Source: Schoenoplectus triqueter
Taxonomy: Eukaryota; Streptophyta; Magnoliopsida; Poales; Cyperaceae
NCBI GenBank assembly: GCA_964058805.1
Contig: CAXKVV010000142.1
Span: forward strand, 62,001-126,000
Length of the DNA stretch: 64,000 nucleotides
Reading direction: 5' to 3'
Both the position numbers and the translations under genes were made by a program. Positions 45,756-62,637 of the stretch are shown here, piece after piece (position 1 is the stretch's first letter; each line of letters starts with the position of its first letter). Below the pieces are notes generated by a model. The model ran no database searches and was not told the origin of the DNA. It worked only from the letters and a program-made list of their open reading frames with translations.

Positions 45756-46158
45756 TAGGGATGTCAATTCTTGATCCGACTCGATGGGTTAATTTGACCC
45801 GACTTGACACGACACGAAAATAAATGGGTTGGGTATGGGTTCAATTTTTTTGACCCGAATGACCCGATTAATTATATTTTTTGAAGTAATTTTATGATTT
45901 AGTACTAATTAAATCTTAAATATACACTAATTAAGATTAATTATAAAATAATTAATATTTTATTGCTTAAAATATATAAAAATAATTAATAAATATTTAA
46001 TTATTTTATACGGGTTGGGTCGGGTCGGATCGACCCGTGAACCGTTGGGTCAGGTATGGATAAAAAATTTTTAATCCGAATTTAATTGGATGAAGTTCGA
46101 ATCGGATCAAAAATAATAATAAAATAATGTGACCCGACCCGACCCATTGACACCCCTA
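45756..46158. mobile_element. hAT element (GACCCG-rich), 403 bp
   Basis: Starts TAGGGATGTCAATTC and ends TTGACACCCCTA. A perfect 8-bp duplication GTCCAGTC lies at 45748-45755 and 46159-46166. GACCCG motifs cluster at both ends and the core is AT-rich. This is the best complete member of the family also found at 31.3, 36.7 and 63.7 kb. Confidence 0.93.
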
Positions 46159-46424
46159 GTCCAGTCTATACCTCGAAATACAACCAACTATGTCTAATTA
46201 TTTAATTTTGGCTTATAAAAAAAATGTCGCTTCTGAGGATCGCCGGCCATCACACGATTTTAAACTACTCCGAGAATTTCTACATAAAATTATTGTGGGA
46301 ATATGAAATCTTTAGAACCGTTAGATGCAGTTAATTAGATATTACCAGCCCCTTTAATAAACTAGTATAGAAACCGTTTGTTTGTTATGTGTACCTCTTA
46401 ATTTAAAAATATTTATATTTAGTA

Positions 46425-46862
46425 CTAATTTTATTATAATTAGTGTCTAAATTAATTATAAAGACCATTAAATTATTAAATAAATTTAATTTACTATTTA
46501 ACAAAAGATGATGTACAAAGTATAATATTTTTTTTAGTAAAGTCATATAATGTGTAGTTTTCTTTTTGTTACAACAAAACTTAGTTGATATTTAATTATT
46601 TGATATATATATATTTTTTTATAAAATAATTATATTTAATATTAATCCATTATGAATATAATATATTTTTATTAGATATAATTTATATATAAATGAATTA
46701 TAAAGACTCTTCAATTTTTAAATAAAATTAATTCATTATTTAACAAAAGATAATGCACAAAAATAATTTTTTATTTTTTGAATAATATTGTATAATGCAC
46801 AGTTTTTTATAATAAAAATTAACAATAGTTGATTCTTAATTTATTTGGTATATAATTTTTTT
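46425..46862. repeat. Two-copy direct repeat, about 235 bp
   Basis: TTTATTTAACAAAAGAT-like segments recur: ATTATAAAGACCATTAAATT then TTTAACAAAAGATGATG (about 46.46-46.51 kb), and ATTATAAAGACTCTTCAATT then TTTAACAAAAGATAATG (about 46.69-46.75 kb). Each is followed by ATAATG(T/C)(G/A)CAGTTTT-like and TTAATTATTTG-like stretches. No coding content. Confidence 0.7.
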
Positions 46863-47974
46863 AGACTTTTTATAATTGCATTGGTAAAAAGTAGCAAATG
46901 AAATGCAAAGGGAAAATGAGTTTGACTGAAATCTGAACCGTTGCTTTTATAAAACCAAACAATCTCAAACATAAATTGAGTAAGAGAATTTCAATCATTA
47001 CATATTATCTAATAACATTGATAGACGTCTCCAATATATACGTTCTTTATAATATAAATATAGATATTGGGTTCACGATAGTTATATTTTTTTTTTAAGA
47101 AAAAAAACGATGGAGTGAAATCACTCAATTTTTGGATAAAATCTCTCAGTCAAATTTTGTTGTGATCTCCCCAGGCTCCATTAATATACAAAATTACTGA
47201 GAACCAGCTCTTGAACCGTTGCTTTTGATCCAGTGAGAAAAAACCCTTCATATGAAAAATTATAGATTTAAAACTCAAATGAGAGTCTTGTATGAATATT
47301 TATAAAATTTAAAAATTTAACTCTTATTTTCCTTATGAAAAAAAAAACATTTCATTTTACATGCGCTATAGAAAATATGGCTACCTTAAAAAAATGCAAC
47401 TGGCCTGAAAACATTAAACTTAGAACATGATGCTCGAAGAATTTAGCAATTATGAGATTATTTTTACCTGGTCAATGGATAATGTAACTGACATTCGTCC
47501 AACTCTTTACTACTTTCGACATTTGTACAAAAATAAATAAAAAGACAAGAACAGCAGTAAGGTAATTAATTTAATAACGCCTGTCGCAAGGACAACTTTG
47601 ATTCAAGTAAATAAAATCAGCAGTCGATAAACAAATATCATTTGTGAATACCGGATTGATCCAGATCCACATTAAAATCACAGTGACAACAAATGTTCAA
47701 CAATACAGGAGTAACAGAAATAGCAAATAAATATACAACTTACAAAATTGGACATGGATTAAAATCACCACTCAAAAATAAATTAAAAGGAAAAAAAAAA
47801 CGAAAGACCAGACTTCAAGGCATCTAAGTGTCGATCTAGCTTTTAATCCAAACCAAATCCTGTTTATGCAATTTATTTTTTAAGAAAAAAGTCAACAAAA
47901 AACACATGATATTATGAGAAGTATGTTGGATGATAGAATTAATAAACATAGAATACCTCTATCGGAGAACAGAA
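46863..47974. other. Spacer and probable 3' untranslated region of PRMT10
   Basis: AT-rich. No gene was found; the part nearest 47974 should include the PRMT10 3' untranslated region. Confidence 0.4.
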
Positions 47975-52129
<4,155 letters not shown>

Positions 52130-52270
52130 AGCTGTCAATTTGAGAAAACGAGAAGGTAGAGAAGAGGAAGAGAGAGACCGAGAGAATGAAGCAGGGAATA
52201 GGAATAAAGGCCGGAGCAGAGTTGTGGGAAGCATATCCTCTGAAATGGGTTTTACGACTGGACTGTTCAA
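52130..52270 (-). other. In-frame open leader upstream of the PRMT10 start
   Basis: The minus strand is open in phase upstream of MGTKENG to an ATG at 52270, with another ATG at MLPTTLLRPLFLFPASF. The would-be peptide is rich in Ser, Leu, Arg and Phe and almost free of acidic residues, like an organelle presequence. The same bias would come from a pyrimidine-rich untranslated leader, which is my preferred reading. Confidence 0.5.
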
Positions 52271-52560
52271 TTAGGGCTTTGGAGGCGGGGAGAAGGGGTC
52301 TGCACCGTTAGATTAAAGTCTGATTTGTTCTAGGCTGTAGATGAGAGCTTTCGTTTCTCTCAAGCGTTTAGTTTTGTCCCTGACTCTGTGGCTTGTCGTC
52401 TCGGAACAAGTAGCAATCTTTTATTATTATTTTTTTATGTAAGAATACTCCGTTGGGTCATTTAAGTGGGGTCGGATGTCAGTGAGTTGCTAACGAGGAA
52501 CTCGGTCAACCGCAGCATACAATTCGGTTCTGACCGGACCCAATCTAAAACAACTCCGAG

Positions 52561-53445
52561 TAGGGTCAGCAAAAAACGTTCGTGATTTATGATTCGCTCG
52601 TAAGTGGATCGGGTTGTTAATAAATTGGCTTGTTATTAGAGGCGGATGGAGGTGGAGTCAGGGTGCAGTTGCATTTTGAATTTTAAAAAATAGTATTTTT
52701 AGATAATATTTTCGGTAATTTATTCCTTCAATTTTTTTCTGTTCATCTGAATTGTTTAATTATTTTGATTGAGAAAATATTTAACATCGTGCATAATTAC
52801 TGCATAATGAAATAATTATGTAAAGATTTCAAAATATAAAATTCTCTAGTGGAAAACTTTCATCATCAATTTAATTATTTATTACTTTGAGTTTATTTTG
52901 TTGTTATTTTTAATATGTAAAAGAATATTATTTTGATAGTTTTTAATTAAGTAATAATATATATTAAAGTTAATGGATTTAAACCTGATAATTGCCCCCT
53001 CCTGATCAAAATTCTGCATTCGCCTCTGCTCATTAAGCTCGTTAAGTCGATGAGCCGAGCTTGAGTTGTGGCTGTCTCGACTCGTTAGACTCGTTTGGCT
53101 CGCTAAACTATTAATATTTATCATTTATATTATTTTTATTATTGTAAGTAAATTTTAGTATGAAATGTATTTAAATTGTTATATTAAAATTATATGAAAT
53201 ATGTTACCATTAGTTATTTTATTAATTTTTATATAAATTTTAATATAAAATATCATAAAAATATTATTAACTATTAAGTAAGTTTTAACAAGCTAACTCG
53301 ATTAACTCGTTAACTTAACAAATCAATCTCAAGTCAATTTTTTTTGGCTCAAAAACAATTAATGAGCCAACTCGGCTCGATTCGTTAAATTAAAGAATCA
53401 AATATAAATTTGACCTAACTCAACTCGGCTTGTTTACATCCCTTA
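52561..53445. mobile_element. hAT element with GAGCTCG-type motifs, interrupted by Tip100-like copy E
   Basis: Outer ends TAGGGTCAGCAAAA and TTTACATCCCTTA. Flanking ACTCCGAG (52553-52560) and ACTCTGAG (53446-53453) agree at 7 of 8 bases. Subterminal motifs include GATTCGCTCG, GAGCCGAGC and CTCGGCTCG, related to those of the 14.0 kb element. Copy E lies inside. Confidence 0.82.
52637..53028 (+). mobile_element. hAT (Tip100-like) element, copy E, nested
   Basis: Degenerate ends TAGAGGCGGATGG and GCATTCGCCTCTG. Flanks CTTGTTAT (52629-52636) and CTCATTAA (53029-53036) agree at 5 of 8 bases. The interior (TTTGAAAAATAGTATTTTTAG-like, GCATAATGAAATAATTATGT) matches copies A-D. It is the most diverged copy. 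Confidence 0.78.
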
Positions 53446-53755
53446 ACTCTGAGCAGTGGAGTTTTGTTGTTCAACAATAATGGACATTTTTTACACTGAC
53501 TCTCCAATTATCGTATTTTACAAGATTTGTGGTAAAATGATGTCAACATATCAGATATTTCTAACGGAACTTTGAGGCCAATTACAACACAAGATATTTA
53601 ATATTTATTGCGATGCTGATTGTATATATAATAAGGTCAAAATAAGTTCAATATTATTTTATAGTATAAAAACATTTTTTTCCAATTAATAGTTCTTCAC
53701 TGTTACATTATTAAGTTATTATTTTTTTATGTTGGATTTAAGATGCTTTTCTTTG

Positions 53756-53900
53756 CACTTGGATCAAGGTTGAGGAGTGAGTATATCAGCCCAAGTAGTA
53801 ATTTGGATTAAATTGGTCCGGTATCACCTACCTTGTCAGAAAAAACAATAAAAGGAACTAAATTTAAAGTCCCATATTAAAGAGCCCAGAAAGAAATTTG
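53756..53900. repeat. Orphan piece of the array downstream block
   Basis: CAAGGTTGAGGAGTGA, AGCCCAAGTAGTAATTTGGA, TTAAATTGG and GGTATCACCTACCTTGTC match 38.34-38.48 kb. No membrane-family gene follows. It lies about 13.5 kb beyond the last gene of the array, on the far side of PRMT10. Confidence 0.75.
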
Positions 53901-55604
53901 CTACAAGAAAAACATATTTTTTGAAGGGAGAGTTCATGTGATGGGCTGAGTTCTTTTTAAATATGGAATGATTGAGACATGATTAATTGCACACCATTGA
54001 AAATTAGTACAAAATAAAGTTATGAATATAGACTAATGATACGCACAAAATTCCGAAATAATTGGTTGGCAAACAAAAAGAAACCAGACTGTTTTCTACT
54101 AAAAATGTTTTTTTTTCCCTTCTTTGTTCTTTTTAAGCTGCATTTTTGTTTTTGTTTTTTTTGTTAAAAACTGCATTTTGAATCCTTGCTTGAAACTGTG
54201 TCTGCTATTAAAAAAAGCCTCTCTGAATATAAGTTCCAAACTTCCTACGATAATATGCCGGAAAAAAATAAATTATCTAAGGAATCTATGTTTAACGATT
54301 TTTTTACATGTAATTTGTTATTAATTTATCTTCCCATTTAAAACAAGATGAGCGTGGACTTGGCGTTATTTACGAGAAGTAATATATTATAAGTTAGTGT
54401 TAAAAAAATGCAAAATGCGCAGAGCCAAAGACTATAAATATACTATTGAGTCCAGCATCTCTGCAACATCTTTGACCTTTGCATATATAATTTCAATTTG
54501 ATTTGTTCTATGCTGTTCTATTTAAAAAGAGCAACGACTTTCTTTCACTTGATGTGAGAAATTATTTAATTGTAGAAAGAAAACAACGACCCAACAATAC
54601 TGCTACATCTGACAAGTACCCTGATGAATTGACCCAACAAAAGAATAGCATCATAATTTAGATTCAGTTTTTTTTTAATGCGTACTGTCATATTCAGCTT
54701 TGCGCTGAAATTAGAACTGAAATAAACATTTGTGCAGACATTAATTTGGTGGCTTCACTGAGCAAGAAATTTATTTATTTATTTTTATTGAAAAGAAGGA
54801 TCAAATCACGCCAATTACGAAAAATAAATTGAGTGGGTCAACGACAGAGAACGCTGTAGAACTACGAACGATTGAATATTTTAAAATTCAAAGAAGGAAT
54901 ATTCAGAATTTGGTGAAGGTATTGGGTTAATGGAACCGGTTAGTTACACCTGCACGAAGCCTTTATCTTCACGATTGGTCCCACCCTTGCGATGGCCTAC
55001 CTCACTACACCTGTGAAAACCAGCGCCACATTTTAGGAATTACACAAACGGTGTATAATAACATTTAATATAGACTGTTAGTAACTTACAGGTTCTAATT
55101 CAAAGAGAAGTTTAAAACATGATCAAAGCCAATATTAATATAGGACAAAGCTCTCATTTAATGCCAAAAACCGTGTTCACCGAATGATCCGCGCGAACGA
55201 AAATCGTGCAGAGCAGTATTACTGTTCTAGTGTATGTGATCCCGGATCGTGAGTACGTTATATGCACCCGGAGCATAGCATCTCCAAATAAAACATACTA
55301 ACCATGATACGTCTTTACTCCAGGTGCATCTAGTGTATTTGACTTATCGACCCCGCAGTTGTTGGGAAATGGGAAGAGACAAGTGCTATCGGATCGGGTC
55401 CGAAAATCCGAGTCCAACCGTCCACCTACCGAAAGCGTCCGCTACTGCCTCTGTTCCTGTCGCTCTCTTTCTAGTGTCTACAAATCAATTCTTTCTTTTA
55501 TTTATTCCTTGGTCCTCAATCTCTCGCGTTCCCTCCCAATTCCCAAAGTACCAACCGATGCAACAATCCTCCGATCTCCGCTTCTGACCGTGCCGCCTGC
55601 TCCC
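53901..55604. other. Spacer and 5' region of the KEA gene
   Basis: No other gene is supported. The last 150 or so bases before the KEA ATG are pyrimidine-rich (CTCTCGCGTTCCCTCCC), consistent with a leader. A frame open upstream of the ATG starts at TTG, not ATG, and is not used as the start. Confidence 0.5.
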
Positions 55605-58600
55605 ATGGCTCCCGCCCCAAGAGCGACCTGGACTAATCAGGCGGCGCCGCTCTCGCTATTGTGCCTTGTGTTGATCTGGAGCTGCACGGGAGTTGTCAAA
55701 GGTAGACCCGATAAGGAGACGAGAGAGAAGTTCTACGGGAATCTCGTCAATGGATCTAAGAACAGTTCCTCTGGAGAAGGGAGCATCGCTGACATGTTCG
55801 ATCGTGTGCTTGAGAAGGAGTTTTCTGACAATGATGCCCCTGAAAGTAGAATATTTTCTTTTCACTTAATTATGTTGAGATTTCTCTATCTTCCTAGGCC
55901 TTATATGCGATTTACTAATTGCTAGCATGACAACCCTCGACTGGTAGAAATTAAGTACCGAATTGCTGGTATGACAGTCCTCATACAAGGACGACTTCTA
56001 CTGTTCATCTCAAATTTTATTATGAATAAATTCAGGACCTCCATGCTTGTATCAGTCGCTGGTACGCATGGCGGTACACTTCACTGGGTGGTTCTCCACC
56101 AAACCAATCATGATCAGCCTCAAATAACTGTTGGCGGTCTGTGTTTACGATGCAATTCGTAAAACCTTTTGTTTTAATCATCCCTGTAGCACACAACATT
56201 GCTACTACCTCATATTGATGAGCACGGATAGCACGTCAGATTGTGTTTCTTTTCTTTCTTTTATATGGAGCATCAGAAACTTCAAGCATATGAAACACAG
56301 AAATATACATATTAAATCTAAACACTTAGAATCTGGAATTCTCCTGTTCATGTCTTCTGAACTTAGGCCTTTTGATTTTAAGCAGCGTCCTAAAAATTTT
56401 TCAATTCGTCAGACAAAAACAATGTGAAATTATGTAACTGGAATTTCCACAAATTCAGATATCTGTATGAAGCAAACAGTTATAACTGAGAAATAGAGTA
56501 GCACAAAACAAAAAAAATATACAATTCAATTATCTTTGGACAAAAATAAGCCAGTATTTCGAATTAAAAATAATGATCTATGTAGGTATCTATTTTTTCA
56601 ATTTGAAAAGTAGTATGTTTATTTACGATAGAAGGACAAAAAAGAAATGGACTTTACTTATTATTATACATTTAAATACTTAAAATTGCTTAAGGTGGAG
56701 TTGCACGCACGTGCTATTAGGTTCCTTTCGTCTGATTCCTACACATTGTTTTCTTTCCTTTTTGCAGCTCCAGAGAAGAATAGCTTCAATAATAGCATTG
56801 CAGATAATCAAGTAGGTGTGACTTTCCTCCATGTTTTATCTGTTGCAATGTAGATTCTTTTCAAGAATAAAAAAAAATGGAAACTAATCTATATTCAGTC
56901 AGCAATTTTTGGGCAATTTGAGCATGTTTTAAAGGTCACTGATGGGCAAAAAACTTTTGTTCTCTGAAGTGCTTTCTTTATTATTTTATGTTTCATTAAG
57001 TGAAACAACAAATTGAAACAACATGTTTTTCATAGCAATTACAGGTAAAACTCGTAACTAAAGTAACTTTGAGTTTCTACATCTGAATTTAGACAATGAT
57101 ATCAAAGTGGTTGTTGTAATATCTCATATGCTCTTTACAGGCTGTTTTGGAGACTGTAGCAATTATTACACATGACAAGAAAAAAAATGAAAGCCACCAG
57201 GCTAAGTAAGTTGGTATTTAAAATTTTATGTCAACCGATACAATATTTATGGCATAAAATAGCATGTTTACCACTTTGATATTGTTTGCTATAAAATGCA
57301 GTACGAGTAAATCTTTCCAAATTGGTGATGTGTTTGGTTTGGAAAATGATGGTTCTGATGACATGACAACTCTGATAGACAGAAAGGTAAATTTTCCAAT
57401 GTTCAGGAAAAGACTCAATGCTTGGTTTCATATTGCTGAAAAAGGTGAGGTGTAAATTAAATGAAACTACATAGTTGTTAATATAATTTAGCTCATTCTG
57501 TAGGATAATGTCTTTGTGATGTCCAACCGTAAATCAAAGTACCCTGTTCTTCAAGTGGATGTAAGGTATGCCATTGGCCAATACTTCTTGTTGTTTTTCT
57601 CCAGCTTCCTTTTCTTTTTATTTTTCAAATCAAATGCTATCAAATTTGATTGAGACAGGCTACAAATGCAGGTTAATTTCAGATTTGGTGGTTGTGATTG
57701 TTTCTGCCACAATTGGCGGCATTCTTTTTTCATGCTTGGGGCAGCCTGTAAGTAAATTGTTATTATCTGTATTACATAATTGGTTATGCATAAATTCATG
57801 CATTTTGTTCTATAAAAATTTAAAGTTAATTTTATTGATTAATTTTTTTCTTGCATTTTGCAAGGTTATTGTTGGTTATCTTCTTGCTGGATCTCTGATT
57901 GGGCCAGGTGGATTAAATTTCATTAATGAAATGGTGCAGGTAGTTGGCTGTCTTTTAGTTAATACAAAACTAAAGTAAATAATTTACCCGTTGCAATCTG
58001 TGAATCATCTTTTACTGCACTTTTAAACATAGGAACAAACAATCAGAATTGTCTTTACTATTTTGATTATGACTGCTGATGAATAGTAGTATTCTTATAT
58101 CCTATGATGGCAGTTCTTCCAAGAATTTACTTAGTTCTTGTCCACTTTTTAGGTTGAGACGGTTGCACAGTTTGGTGTGGTCTTTCTTCTCTTTGCTCTA
58201 GGTCTTGAGTTTTCTTTGACAAAGGTATCTATTGTATATGAACATGATAGTTATAAATTTTGGATCTAGTGATTTGAACCAGCACTCACTTTAGTCTTTA
58301 TTTTATATAGCTGAAAGTGGTCGGTGCAGTTGCCATCTTTGGAGGTCTACTTCAGATTGTTCTTTTCATGTTCCTGTGTGGAGTAACTGCCACGGTACGT
58401 TACTTCTTTTCATATTGATCAAATTTTATTGCACTACATGTTGATGTACAAATGTTTTTTCATGTAGTTATGTGGTGCTAAATTGTCTGAAGGCGTTTTT
58501 GTTGGTTCTTTCTTGTCAATGTCTTCAACTGCAGTGGTAATGGTTTGAAATTCTGAATATCTGTAGTGAAGCAGAATTAATATTATTTTCGAAAAGTTGT

Positions 58601-61098
58601 AATATCATTTAGTTAATTAATTCCTTTATTGCATCAGGTGTCTAAATTTTTGGTAGAGAAGGGAAGCACAAATGTGCTTCATGGTCAAGTTACAATTGGC
58701 ACACTGATTCTTCAGGTTCAGAAATTTAATTTTGAATATTCTCCCATCTCATTGTACTATGCTTTTGTTCCTACAAAAACTTAAATACTAGTAGTATCTA
58801 CAAGGAACATGTTAAGGATAAAGAATTAATTTCAATACAAAGCTTGTTCACCCAGCAAAAATTAGATAAATTTGAATCTTTGTTTTCTGCAGGACTGTGC
58901 TGTTGGCCTCCTATTTGCTCTACTGCCAGTGTTAGGCGGCAGCAGTGGTGTTTTAGGAGGAATAATGTCTATGGGGAAGTTGTAAGAAATATACCATTAT
59001 CATATATGATTTTTAGAAACTTAATTCTAAATATACAGAAGTTATATGGTGTTGTTACTTGAGCATTTGCACCATTTTTATGTAATGAGAAGCATTGTTT
59101 GCTCAAATACAGGCTATTGGTGCTTTCTGGTTTTATAGCTGTCACAACTTTTCTGTCATGGTCCTTTGTTCCTCGATTTCTGAAGCTCATGATCCAGTTA
59201 TCTTCTCAAGTGAGTAAAAGTTTCACGTAATATTTGTGTTTATTTCTGCTCCTTTTGACTAAGATCAGTCTCAAATTATTGATAATATATTGATATGCCT
59301 AGATTTGACATTTGCCAAAAAAAAAGGACACAAATGACCCTGCCTATGTTTTCTTACTATATGCCACTTTCCTTTCGCCAGGAGTTATTGTTACTGATTG
59401 TTTTTTCATATTTCTTTTCAGACAAATGAACTTTATCAATTGGCTGCTGTGGCATTCTGCTTGTTACTGGCCTGGGTTAGTACCTGCTTAATTTAACAAC
59501 TCCTTGATTGTTGAAGAATCAAAGAAATGTCCATAAATCATTACAAGTTATGACCCAATTGTATTCAAAATTTAAACAACTATAATACTTGAGGTCTTCA
59601 TCAAAACTTTCTTAAAGTTAGTTATAGAAAGAGCAAAAGGAAAATATTACTGCAGCAACTGATCTGCTTCTATTGCGCCATCTTTGTGATGGTTAGTGCA
59701 GTGATGTGTTAGGCTTGAGCTTAGAGCTGGGCTCCTTTGTTGCTGGTGTTATGGTATCTACCACTGACTTAGCTCAGCATACTTTGGAGCAGGTGATTTC
59801 CTCTCTCTTGCAGTCATCTTAGATTATTTAAGTGCATTTGATGATATTCACTGAAATTAACTATTTTTTTTCCTGTGAAATAAAGGTGGAGCCTATAAGA
59901 AACTTATTTGCTGCACTATTTCTCGCTAGCATTGGCATGTTGATACATGTGAAGTTCCTATGGATCCATGTCGACATACTACTTGCTTCTGTCATTCTTG
60001 TTATCATAATCAAGACTGTTGTTGTTACCATAGTTGTCAAGGCATTCAATTACAGCATCAGAACGGCTTTTGTTGTAAGTATAGGCAATACAAATTTTGT
60101 TTAGGCATGAATTGGGTTATTAAAATCAAAGTCAGCCTCATCTTACTATTATATTCTGTATTCAGGTGGGATTATCTTTAGCGCAAATCGGTGAATTTGC
60201 ATTTGTACTCCTAAGTCGTGCTTCACATCTTAACCTTGTTGAGGTGATTATCTCATCTAGTCCACATTTCCTTTTGTTATCTTCCCACTATCTGATAAAC
60301 ATTTTTGTTGCTTCTATCGGTGCAAAAACATAAACAAAATGACCTAGGTTAAGATTGTTTCGTGATATGATAATTCTCAGAGAAGGTATCCCTTTGTGAT
60401 GGCCTCATGTCATTCATTTTAATTTTTTTCTATAATAACTTTGCTTTATAGGGGAAAATGTATCTTTTGCTGCTTGGGACCACTGCTTTTAGCTTGGTAA
60501 AAACCTTTTTATTGTTTGTTATGATTTTATTAGTACACGACTTTTGTAACTTTTTAAATTTAGGACTTTAAACTTAATTGTTTTATACATTGTGTAGGTG
60601 ACGACTCCTCTAATTTTCAAATTGATACCTGCGGTAATGCACCTTGGAATTCTCATGCGGTGGTTCCCTTCAGAGAGTAGCATGCACAATGAGGTATTAG
60701 TTATTTATATTTATAGCCATTATGTACTTGATTTTCAATAGTAACCTATGGGGAATCATTTGTTTCTGAAACTGTTATGGAGCTGGATATCATCATGAAC
60801 CCAACAGTCAATGCTAGTTGTAATCGCCTTATTTTCTGGTACTCATATCCTTGTTTAGATGTTTTTAAAATGTCGATTACTTATATGTGTTTATAATGAG
60901 TTCTGCAATGAAGTTCAAGGGAAGTCATTTCTGTTTTTCTTCTCTCAGCGGGAGTTTGCTTCAAAACTTGCACGTGACTGAGAGAATCAGAGATTTAAGT
61001 TTGCAATGCCAAACTCCCAACCAAGGCTCACATTGAAATTGAACTGTTTACAGGAGAAGGCTGTGATGCTTGAGGCCTACAATGCCAGATCCTTGTGA
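55605..61098 (+). CDS. K+/H+ antiporter, KEA4/5/6 type (CPA2 family)
   Basis: Twenty exons join in phase to 1740 bases, 579 residues, the size of Arabidopsis KEA4-6 (about 570-590). Exons: 55605-55845, 56768-56811, 57141-57205, 57302-57386, 57504-57565, 57672-57747, 57865-57939, 58153-58224, 58311-58394, 58468-58536, 58638-58715, 58893-58981, 59113-59209, 59422-59475, 59697-59792, 59886-60074, 60166-60243, 60452-60496, 60598-60693, 61054-61098. KEA4-6 exchange K+ for H+ in Golgi, trans-Golgi and prevacuolar membranes. Seen: a signal peptide (LLCLVLIWSC), SIADMFDRVLEKEFSDND, GDVFGLENDGSDDMTTLIDR, then the antiporter domain with GYLLAGSLIGPGG, FLLFALGLEFSLTK, MSSTAVVSKFLVE, LFALLPVLGG, LGSFVAGVM, VEPIRNLFAALFLASIGML and GLSLAQIGEFAFVLLSRAS. 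There is no C-terminal KTN/RCK domain, as in KEA4-6. Exon 15 uses the acceptor GGTTAG; the CAG four bases later breaks the frame. Confidence 0.93.
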
Positions 61099-62637
61099 CA
61101 CCAGTGCTCATTTTGTCAAACATGCTGGTTCACTGGATAACACACCGCTAGTTATGCTGAACTCAGTAGTAAGAAAACAGAAGATTTTAGAGTTTGGTCT
61201 CTGGCGCATTCATTTTATAGCTCACTACTGTTGTTACATTGATATGTAAATAGCATGACAATTGAAATTGCAAATTCTGTTGTAAACATCTTTTCATTTT
61301 GATAGAAGTTGTTATGTAAACTGGTAATTCTTTAGTGCCTACTGGGTCGTATTGTAAGTTGTGGTTGGGTACATTACATATTTTTCTTTTCAAAACTGAC
61401 AAGGCTGGTACTTATTTAACTGTTAATCTTAAGCAATATGTGCAAATCGTACCTTGAAGAGCTTTCATGTATATACAAAATTATCTAATTTCAAAGCTAT
61501 TGCAATGTACCTAAATAAAACCCTAAATTGTAAGCGTGGAGATCAGAAGTTTACAAATAAATTACCAAAATAATATCAAATATCGGCCTTGGGGGGGGGG
61601 GGGGGGGTTCAACTGTTAGGTTTAACGCATTCACTACGGGCTCAAATGATCATATCGATTATTGACATACTAATCTTTATTGGTTTTCAAATATCTCATA
61701 AAGTCGATATGCATATTTTTATGGAGTGAAGTGAAACTGAAGCGATATATTACTTGAAATATGGAACGGAATTATTTGGAAGATGTCAAACAACTGTTTC
61801 GAAGATTATATATGAAAATTGGGTCGGGATGGATCACACCATTTTAGTTTTTCACATAAGCCTAAGCATGAAAGACGCAATAATAATATATGGTAGAAAA
61901 TCTGTTTAATTTTCTCTGTTCATTTATAAATAAATAATTTCCATGGAAAATGATTTTATGAAGGAAAAGAAAAGAAAATTCCCTTGTTCATTTGTAAGTA
62001 AAGGAAAAAGTATTTTCTTTTGAACTCTGTTCAGTCTGATGGAAAAAAGAAAATATAAATAGCTAGTGTATGATTATTTCTTTCATTTTGGTGATAATTT
62101 ACCCCTGTAGAGAGTTGATCGTCACCAGCTTAATTGAAGCATGGTTTAATATAATGGATTAATTAGCTCCATTTTTTTTATTGAGAAAAACACCAGTAAA
62201 CAACAGAGTTACTCCAGTATGTTGTTGTCATATTGGTCAAATTTAGTAACTCAACTAAAAGGGAATTTTTCTCTTTTTTTACTGCAAATTTCTTTTGAGA
62301 AAATATAATTTTATTCAAGACAATAAATTGCAACTTTCTAAAAAACCATTCATGCAAATTTCAAACATCATTGATGCTAACAAGTAACAACTATTATAGA
62401 ATACTGTTAACAATTCCAATTTGCTTTTATGAACTTCTCCATTGTATTTCTAAAATTTTCTAAGCAGATAAGTTCAGAATTACATCAAAGTGTAAAAGCC
62501 CTCAGCTCAACCTGTCTTCGATAACATGTGAGAAACAGTAACAATTAGAGCTAGGTAACAGTAAAAAGCTTCAAATTAGTGATAAAATAGAAATATAAAC
62601 AGTGTTTAGTGTTTCATACTGATTCACCATTCACCAT
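61099..62637. other. Spacer between KEA and the F-box pseudogene
   Basis: The first part should hold the KEA 3' untranslated region. A run of 17 G lies at 61591-61607. Otherwise AT-rich with no supported gene. Confidence 0.5.

Noticed and set aside
55359..55604. Upstream extension of the KEA frame
   Set aside because: It begins at TTG, has no ATG, and the signal-peptide start at 55605 fits the family.
59701..59701. Acceptor GTGCAG for KEA exon 15
   Set aside because: It would start the exon four bases later and break the phase. GGTTAG gives the conserved WCSDxLGLSLELGSF in frame.
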